NCBI GenBank assembly: GCA_038277395.1
Contig: CM076191.1
Location: forward strand, 93,306,822-93,370,821
Length of the DNA stretch: 64,000 nucleotides
Reading direction: 5' to 3'
From: Dryocosmus kuriphilus
Lineage: Eukaryota > Arthropoda > Insecta > Hymenoptera > Cynipidae
Positions 57,029 through 64,000 of this stretch are shown here, piece after piece. Position 1 is the first letter of the stretch. Each line of letters opens with the position of its first letter. The notes under the pieces are model-generated. The model was given only the letters and a program-made list of their open reading frames with translations. It ran no database searches and was not told the origin of the DNA. A program made the position numbers and the translations under genes.

Positions 57029-57504
57029 CCTAGCGGACCGTCCGAACGCAGTGGGAACGCTACAGAAGTCCCCTAAAGTACATGTAAGGTACCCATAAAG
57101 TTCACTCGCAAATAAAAGTTTAAGTTGTTGGTAATATAATTCTATGGTAAATTTTACGTTAGAAAGTGAAAATATAAGTGGAAAAAGGTTATTTTCCGGC
57201 GGTAGAATTAAAAAAACATTTTTAAGCATGCAGCTGGGATGCGGCAGCCGGGCGTACAATAGTGCTGGTCAGACTGCCGCATGCTTCAAAATATTTTTTT
57301 AACTTCTACCGCCTGAAAATAAACTTTTTTCACTTATATGGTCATTTTCTAACGTAAAATTTACCGTAGAACTCTAATTACAACCATTTAAACATTCATT
57401 TTCTTTCTTTCATTCATTAAATTGCGAGTGAACTTTATGAATACTATACGGGTACTTTAGGTGGTCTCTGTAGCGTTACCACTGCGTTCGGACGGTCCGC
57501 TAGG
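57029..57504. mobile_element. Fold-back MITE
   Basis: CCTAGCGGACCGTCCGAACG at 57029 is mirrored by CGTTCGGACGGTCCGCTAGG ending 57504. The arms run almost the whole 476 bp: TTTTACGTTAGAAAGTGA and its mirror, and GGCGGTAGAATTAAAAAAAC and its mirror. They meet at a GC-rich loop near 57250-57280. No coding capacity. Superfamily not assigned from the termini. Confidence 0.85.
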
Positions 57505-58339
57505 CTACCGCATAATTTCTTACAAATTATATAAATTTAATTGAAATTATTAGTATTTATCTTTTCAAATAGTTACTTTTTTTTAACGACATCTTTTTCC
57601 GTTATAATAATGAAGATTCGAAAAGACCTCTACTTTGGACAGTTTATATTGTACACATGTGGTTTCAGAATAAGACTCAGAAATTAATGGAAACTTCATT
57701 TAACAAATGTGAAATCATATGTCTTACATTTCCATTAAATTCCGTTCTTTTTAAAATAAGCATTGCACCTGTCAGTTGAAAACGTGAAGAATATGAAAAA
57801 ATTATATAAAGAAAATATGGATAACGAACAATTAATGAAGAGTTTTCGGCAGCCCAGACCTCAGCGAACACCAAGACAATCACCTGATTCGAGCCCAAGG
57901 TAAGTTGTATACATTATATTAACTTCAGTATAATACTATTTCAATATATTTACAATAAAAGCCCATTTAATTTTCAATAGATAATTATGTTATAGGAAAA
58001 TGCAGAAAATAAATACAGATTCACCCAACTCCACGAAAAACACTTGCAAACCTGTCAACAAGTCTTAAACTTTATGAATTACATTTGAAACTTAAATTTA
58101 GAAGGTTTATTACATTCTTCATAAGTTTTTACAAAACTGATATTAAATATAGGTATTTATATTACAAATATTAATTTTTGCAAAATAAAAATTACCTAAA
58201 AATAATGCTATTTTTTGTGAATTTATTGTAACTACTTTCGCAATATAATAGTCCCATGTTAAAGAAGTAGACGCATGCGAAACGCACGTATGAGGTTCTA
58301 GTAATACCTGCTAAAATCGTCGCTGTATTATTGTTTCAG
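57505..58339. other. End of the PKC intron
   Basis: AT-rich, no repeat identified. It ends in a pyrimidine tract and TTGTTTCAG at the acceptor for the 58340 exon. Confidence 0.5.
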
Positions 58340-58451
58340 GCAGCCAGTGCACCTCATAAGTGGGACGTTTTTACATATCTGACGCCAACTTTTTGTGATC
58401 ATTGTGGTTCGATGCTTCATGGTATCGCTCACCAGGGTCTCAAATGTTCAG
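58340..58451 (+). CDS. Pkc53E: Conventional protein kinase C exon (C1B finger)
   Basis: A 112-bp exon reading HKWDVFTYLTPTFCDHCGSM, then LHGIAHQGLKC. The first histidine, the PTFCDHCGS motif and the HQGLKC segment are the standard first part of a second C1 finger in conventional PKCs. It is preceded by TTGTTTCAG and followed by GTAATT. It starts in phase 0, matching the exon at 6142-6224, and ends after the first base of a codon. The remaining C1B half (CxxC-x7-C), C2 and kinase exons are not found in the last 5.5 kb, so the gene continues beyond the window. Confidence 0.92.
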
Positions 58452-59790
58452 GTAATTTTAGTAACTTATCTACAGACGTTTGATAAGAGTGTTTGTTCGG
58501 AAATTAATACCTCATTAGTTGCTCGAAACTGGTAGTAAATAGTTTTAATATTGGTAAAATATTGGCTTAAAGTATTGTTCCAATATTGGATGCCAGGATT
58601 GAAACGATATTTTGGATTAGTCGGCCTTGTCAAAACTTGATCTGATAAGATAACCCAATAATTGTTCCTTCATTAAAATAAAATTTTCCGTAACATTTGA
58701 GCCGTTTTAATTTTTATTACAACTACTCTTCTGTTACACCAACTAACTAAATATTATAAAATATTACTCTACAAAAATCATGGACATTTTCTTCCAAAAG
58801 AAATTGAATAAATCTTACTGTGAAAGAGAGAACGCACAAACACACACATACGTGTCTGCACACAAACGCTTAGAAAGTTGTATTAAATATTTGACAGCTG
58901 AGAAACGTTTAATTAAATTACTTCAGGAATATTTGAAATTGGACTACAAAGCTTCCCCTATTATTATCATTATTATTATTATCATTATTATTATTATTAT
59001 TATTATGGGTCCACCTCCTCCTACAGGTACTCATGACCCGGTACTTTGCTACTAAACACGGTCGCGAACGCGGCAAATGCTTAGTAGATTCGTTGGTGTC
59101 AGATGCCGTTTCAAAAATTATTCTGCTTCCGCATTCGTGAAATAATTAAAATAAACCTGCTCTGGACCATGAAGCATCGCAGATTTTTCTCAGCCGTAAA
59201 GTGATGCCTGAAGTATGAGGTGTTTTTTTGAATTGAGGAAATTCACAAATGTCTCAAACAGACGCCCGAAGAACCATTGCTTGTTCTTTTTGTTTTGTTT
59301 TTTTTTTCCTTTTAACAAACAATGCACCCTTACAGGCAACATTATCAGACATTTTTCCTCAATTCTTCATTAGTATTATAAATTTGAAGCGATATTGCGC
59401 ATCCCAGGTGCCAAGGGGGCAAAAGCACTCCCCAAAGAGAGAGATAGCGAGAGAAAGATAGTCAGAGGCATACCTGGGAATGGAAGCCAGAGCATTCGTC
59501 AGGATTTTTTAAATCCAGCATCTGAGACAAACGACTCTATTAATATATTAATATTTCGAGTGGTGGACAACACACACAACTTCATAAAAGTACACAGACA
59601 TACACGACACGATAGCGAACCCAATAATAACAATAATAACAAACAACAAAAACAAATGAAACTCACAAGACATGGTAATAAAAGTAAATAAAACTTTGTC
59701 AACAAATTTTTTAAAACATATTAAGAATGCATAACGTGGGGTTGTCAACTTTTCAAGTGTACGTAGTATAGCCTTTCTTACAAAAGACGA
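58452..59790. other. Next PKC intron, left part
   Basis: Begins at the GTAATT donor. It contains an (ATT)n microsatellite (58960-59005) and short AAC/AAT repeats at 59620-59655. Nothing coding recognised before the LINE that follows. Confidence 0.5.
58960..59005 (+). repeat. (ATT)n microsatellite
   Basis: About 15 ATT units with a few ATC variants. Confidence 0.92.
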
Positions 59791-62700
59791 TTAGCCACTA
59801 TCATTATTGACGCCCAGGAAACTCCGGACAATGTGGCAGGTGTGAAGCAATATCACCTTCTGTATAAGATGTAAAAATTTCCCAGCTCCCAGGTCTTCCA
59901 AGTGCTGGATACATCTCACGTGAACGTTCCCTGTGGAGGGGATCACGACCGGGTGAATAGTGACCTTCTTCACCCTCCACACGGCCATGATCTCCTGCCT
60001 TAACCCCTAATATTTCTGGATCCTCCCAGTATATCGAAGCCGAATATTGTTCTTTAAGCGAACACTAATGTCAATAATTCTGACATGGTCATCGCGTTTG
60101 TTCCAACAGAGGACGTTTGGTCAATTATGCCTGACCAGGTGGTCTGTCAGGATAGTCCTGTCCCAGTAGAGGAGATGGTGTTCGTTCTCTAATACTCTTA
60201 CAGGGGAGTATTTGTAATAAGGCTTACTCTCCTCTAGAAAACCAAGATTTAGGGGAATCTGTTGGTGGATAATCCCAGCAGCATCATTGTGTCTACGGGT
60301 ATATTATTGCGAAGCAAGCATCGTAAAGCCATCAATGCTGTGCTCGATTGTCTCATTTGGATTTCCACAGAGGCCGCACTTATCAATAACCGCCTCAATA
60401 GTAAGGACGTGCTTTTGATAGTTCCTCGTATTCATTACTCCATCTTGGATAGCAATAACGAACCCCTCCGTTTCCGGAAAGAGTTCTCCGCGCTTTAGCC
60501 AAAGGTTTGAAGCATCAGTATCCACGCACAGAAGATCTAGTGTTTGAGGGCGCTTTCCATGCAATTGCTTGTTTCGCCATTGAGCATTAAGATGTTCAAC
60601 AGTTAGGTTTCCGATGTTTTGGTAATCAGAAACTGCAAGTTTCAGAGGTGTGTACAGGTCTACTCTACATATGTAGTCGTAAAGCGAGATAATTGTCCTG
60701 TTTGGGAAGTATTTACGGAGCTGTGTGACTTGTGAGTCACAAAGCCGTCGGATATCCAAAACCCCTCTGCTCTCAAGCTTGTGTGGAAGGACTATTCTCT
60801 CCAAAGCCTTTCTCTGGTGATGCATCCGATGTTCAGACATTTTCAGGCGCATGATTCCGTTTAGAGCCTTGAGGTCCATCTTAGATCACAATATTAACCC
60901 AAAAGAGTATATCAGGAGAGGAATAGCAAAGATGGTAATTGCCTTGGTGATGTTCTTAGCACCGAGACCGGTAGAGAGGATCAAACTCAGTCGTCTCGAA
61001 AAAGTAGTCTTAAGTGCCTCTTTCAGTACAGAGAGAAGTGTTCCTTTTGCCTGCAATACACCGAGATACGTATAGGACTCCCCAACAATCATCGTCTGTA
61101 TCAGATCCTAGTCATCCGTTTCCAGTGGAGTGACCATTTCTCCATGGGATAAATGCAGTTTCCTGCATTTATCCAGGCCCAGACTCATCCTGATGTCATT
61201 GGAAAACTGCAATAAGATGTTAAGAGAGTTTTGCAGTTTTGAATCTGAGCCAGCATAAACCTTTATATCGTCCATGTAAAGGAGGTGAGTAAGCTGAGAT
61301 TCAGCCACTCCTGCCATTATATTAAACCCGTAGGACTTGTTGGTGAGTGTTCTACTGAAAGGGTTCAAGGCTAAACAGAACCATAATGAACTGAAACAGT
61401 CACATTGAAAGATACCTCGTTTAGTTGACAAGGACTTAGTGTCCCTCGTCGCTCCACGACTGAAACACCTGATTTTCGTGCACCACATGCTCATGGCGTA
61501 ATCCAAAAATTGAATCACACACGGATAGATCTTATATATCCTGAAAACCACAAGCGAATAGTCGTGGGGCACCGAGGGAAAATCTTGTTTATAGTCAATA
61601 TATGCCATGTGCAAATGGCGTTCGTGGTGCTTCGCATGTAGCACAACCACACTATCAATTGTGACCAAGTCCTTGCAACCGCGGGAGCCTCGACAGCAAC
61701 CCTTTTGTTCTTCTGTGAGGACGTTGTTCTCTTCACAGTATTTATAGATGCCTTCGGATATAATAGCCGTGAGACACTTGTAGAGTGTGGAAAGGCAGGC
61801 AATTGGTCGATAGTCTCTAGGACTATTAGGATCTGGTTCTTTGGATATCATAAACGTGACGTCCTCTGTCATAAAGGAGGGCATAAGTTCCGGATTCTCT
61901 AAAATGTCCTGGAGAGCGTCCGCAATGACGGGGTAAAGAGCCACCAGATACTTGTACCAGAAACTGTGCATCCCGTCCGGACCAGGCGGCTTCCAGTTTC
62001 TTAGCCCTCTTTAGGATGCGAGTTGCCTCAGCAGCTGTGATAGATAGATTATCCGTCGCAGGCAGCTCTGAAACTCTCTCCTTTTCTAGGTCAAGCGACT
62101 GCGTGTTTAAGTTACTCGACACATGATTACCCCAGATACCTGACCAATATATAGCCATATCCTCAGCACTTGGCGTTTCACTGGCATTATTAGTTTCCCC
62201 ATCAGAATACTTACGGTAAAACTTTTTTTCATTTTGTAAAAAGGTCTTGCTGTCATTACCTCTCGCAGTAGACCTCTTGAAGTGTCGCAGACGCGCTGAC
62301 AAGACCATGCCTCTGTCTAAGGTAGTCAATAACTTCGTCTAAGTCCTTAGATATTGTTGGATTGATGTTGAGTGGAGGAAGGATCTCCTCCACATGGCGA
62401 GTCAGCTTCTGCGATCGATTGCCCTTTCGAAATTGGTACAACCGACGAAGTTTAGCTCTTATTTTTCTAATCTCGCTTTGAAGCCCAAACTTCCATGGAG
62501 GGTCTGACTTGCTCCTGGGGAATTAGATTTTCCTTCCCTGGGGCTTGATTTTGATGTTCATGGTCTTGACACACGCGATTGCAGCACAATATGCAAGAGT
62601 CTGCAACTGCTGGAAGTTCATGTCTTGACGCAGGTTCAGAGGCAATATGTCTTTGTTCAAGCTGCTAAATGACTGGAGAAGACTGCTACTAGTCCTAAAC

Positions 62701-63735
62701 TTTGAGAGCACACCTCTTTGGGATGGTTCCTCTTCCGCAAACTCTATGATGTCATCAGTGAAGTACCCTAATAGACGCGAGCTCTCTTGATTGAGCTCTT
62801 CATTGGATTCTGTAGGAGCTTGGTCCGGCACATAGAGCCCTAATAACTGCCGACTATGTGACAATCTCCGCTCCACATCCCCCGGGCCAAACCCCCGGTC
62901 GTTTGTAGCGTCTCGTTTCTCAGACAGAATCTCCTCCTCGACCGTCTCCGTGGGGTTCACTACAAGGAATGCTAGTTGTTTTTGCACTCGCCTCTTGATA
63001 ACTTCAATTTCAACCGCGGAGAAGAGCTTACGTCGCTCACTTGAGTGGAATTGGTCAGCTGGGTGTTGTGGGGTTACCCTCGAAGCCAATTCCGGATGAC
63101 GGCCCATGAAGAGACGATGTTGCTCGTGCGTCACAAACCCTCCTCCGAAAAAAACCTCAAAGTGACATCTGACGACATCCTTGTTCATGGTACTCCATGA
63201 GATCCGCTTCCTGGTCTGTGGGCCCACTCGTTGTTGCTGGAGTGCGATCTCAACCTCAGATCTAATTCGGCTGATGGTTCTTCTTTGGAGGATATTCTGT
63301 TGACTTATCAAGTATATTCTCCGACTAAGGTCATCTTCTGTTACTGTCAGTAATTCGGGGTATTTCGCCATAAATTTTCGGCGAAAGGCCATCCCATGTT
63401 GTGAAGTGGTGGTCGCACCTAGTTCGTTTTCAAACTGGCAGCGCATCACGCACTCATCATGATGAGGCTGAAAATTGATGCGCTTCTGCGGCATTCCCCG
63501 CTGAAGTGGTCGGACGTTCATTGTCGTCCGAAGCATCATCAGCAGTTATGCCTGGTGATATGGCACTTGCCGCCTCTTGCCGGTGTTCTGTCTGGACAGA
63601 ATTTTCTGCAAATGACATGGTCCGAGATGCCTGTCCGACACTCAATTCGCCGTTGTCAGCCCGAGTATTTGCACCCCCACTGGTGTTATCAGGGTGGGCC
63701 CGACGACCTTCGGGTTGTGACCACAGCTTTATCAA
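59791..63735 (-). pseudogene. R4-type LINE polyprotein (broken)
   Basis: Pieces in coding order: an N-terminal region of unknown fold (RGMPQKRINFQPHHDECVMR, LRQDMNFQQLQTLAYCAAIA); KIRAKLRRLYQFRKGNRSQK; FWSGIWG-like IYWSGIWGNHV; then reverse transcriptase with MHSFWYKYLVALYP, RDYRPIACLSTLYKCLTAII, TEEQKGCCRGSRGCKDLVTI, AYIDYKQDFPSVPH, RGIFQCD, WFCLALNPFS, and THLLYMDDIKVYA (the YxDD box is MDD). Next come SYTYLGVLQ, DLKALNGI, and a zinc box CGLCGNPNETIEHS. The endonuclease shows N-stop-PN where RPD is expected, then RIIDISV, then QKVILLHTCHIVRSFLG. Frameshifts near 63500, 62535, 62300 and 61985, plus stops. Confidence 0.82.
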
Positions 63736-63960
63736 ATTTTAAAAATTTTCAATTTTGATTTTAAAAAGCTAGGGAAAGGGTGGTCCGCCCTCGTAGAGCC
63801 CCACCTGCGAGGGTAAGGTCTAAATACTCTAGGAGACGACCTGTTATCCTAGGGCACCGCTTACGACACCACATCCCTGGTGCCATGCAGCCTTAAGCAC
63901 GGTAGTTCACACCCGGCTTGGGGGTTATTCCTTCGGGACCATCCCTGGACCATTGTCCGC
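59791..63960 (-). mobile_element. R4/Dong-type LINE with restriction-like endonuclease
   Basis: Single-ORF non-LTR element on the - strand: N-terminal region (63735-62523), reverse transcriptase (62441-61108), thumb (61092-60886), CCHC-type linker and restriction-like endonuclease (60879-59791). The presence of a C-terminal endonuclease and absence of an APE domain place it with R2/R4/NeSL-type LINEs. The wording is closest to the R4/Dong lineage. The 63770-63960 segment is a GC-richer leader preceding the ORF. The 5' limit may lie beyond this. Confidence 0.82.
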
Positions 63961-64000
63961 GACTGCTTATGATACTCTGTAACCATATTCAGCAGAAGCC

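Larger units (their letters stand above)
6225..58339 (+). other. 52.1-kb intron of the PKC gene
   Basis: The donor GTAAGT at 6225 and the acceptor TTGTTTCAG ending at 58339 flank exons that belong to adjacent parts of the same tandem C1 module. The left exon ends in phase 0 and the right exon starts in phase 0. Everything between them that I can recognise is mobile-element sequence. An unseen small or alternative exon inside the intron cannot be excluded. Confidence 0.75.

Noticed and set aside
57796..57900. Possible alternative PKC exon ending in AAG|GTAAGT (MDNEQLMKSF...SPDSSP)
   Set aside because: It would end in phase 2, which does not fit the phase-0 start of the 58340 exon. It has no PKC similarity and no convincing acceptor.

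Overview
The window is eukaryotic, AT-rich and repeat-dominated. Two spliced exons of a host gene are recognisable, both on the + strand: 6142-6224 and 58340-58451. They encode the end of the first C1 (phorbol ester/diacylglycerol) zinc finger and most of the second C1 finger of a conventional protein kinase C (Pkc53E-like). Reading phase is compatible, and splice sites (TTTCAG / GTAAGT and TTTCAG / GTAATT) sit exactly where needed. The 52.1 kb between them therefore reads as one giant intron, filled with mobile elements of nearly every class. The repeat content suggests an arthropod, most likely an insect and plausibly a hymenopteran; the order is inference, not proven.

Layout. 0.2-4.7 kb: three copies of a non-autonomous rolling-circle-like repeat (Helentron-associated/DINE-1-like) carrying clusters of the GCGCGAAGCGCGAG palindrome; two more copies lie at 11.8-13.4 and 29.1-30.3 kb. 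7.35-9.1 kb: Penelope-like retroelement debris with two hammerhead-like motifs and a GIY-YIG endonuclease fragment. 9.45-10.3 kb: hAT remnant. 10.4-24.9 kb: a decayed Polinton/Maverick with protein-primed DNA polymerase B, chromodomain integrase, double-jelly-roll capsid protein, a penton fragment, a packaging ATPase and several conserved unassigned genes. Its polymerase is split by one of the DINE-1-like repeats. 25.0-28.0 kb: a TIR-like element with inverted arrays of a 122-bp minisatellite around a truncated transposase-like gene. 32.5-36.8 kb: decayed Ty3/Gypsy element (- strand). 38.5-41.9 kb: TIR DNA transposon of unassigned superfamily. 42.8-43.3 kb: a second Gypsy scrap. 43.4-43.9 kb: fold-back repeats and a tRNA-like sequence. 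44.10-47.31 kb: an end-to-end Transib (RAG1-related) transposon with intact termini and target-site duplication. 47.3-47.8 kb: Jockey/R1-type endonuclease scrap. 49.7-54.5 kb: near full-length APE-type LINE. 57.0-57.5 kb: fold-back MITE. 59.8-64.0 kb: R4/Dong-type LINE with a restriction-like endonuclease.

Every transposon gene examined carries frameshifts, stops or deletions, so nothing here looks autonomously active. The clearest biological points are: the Transib, whose CACAGTG ends and CCAAAAACC motifs have unequal 11/21-bp spacers, resembling V(D)J recombination signals; the capsid-encoding Polinton; the rolling-circle-like repeat family with paired asymmetric termini; and two TIR elements whose transposase superfamily I cannot assign.
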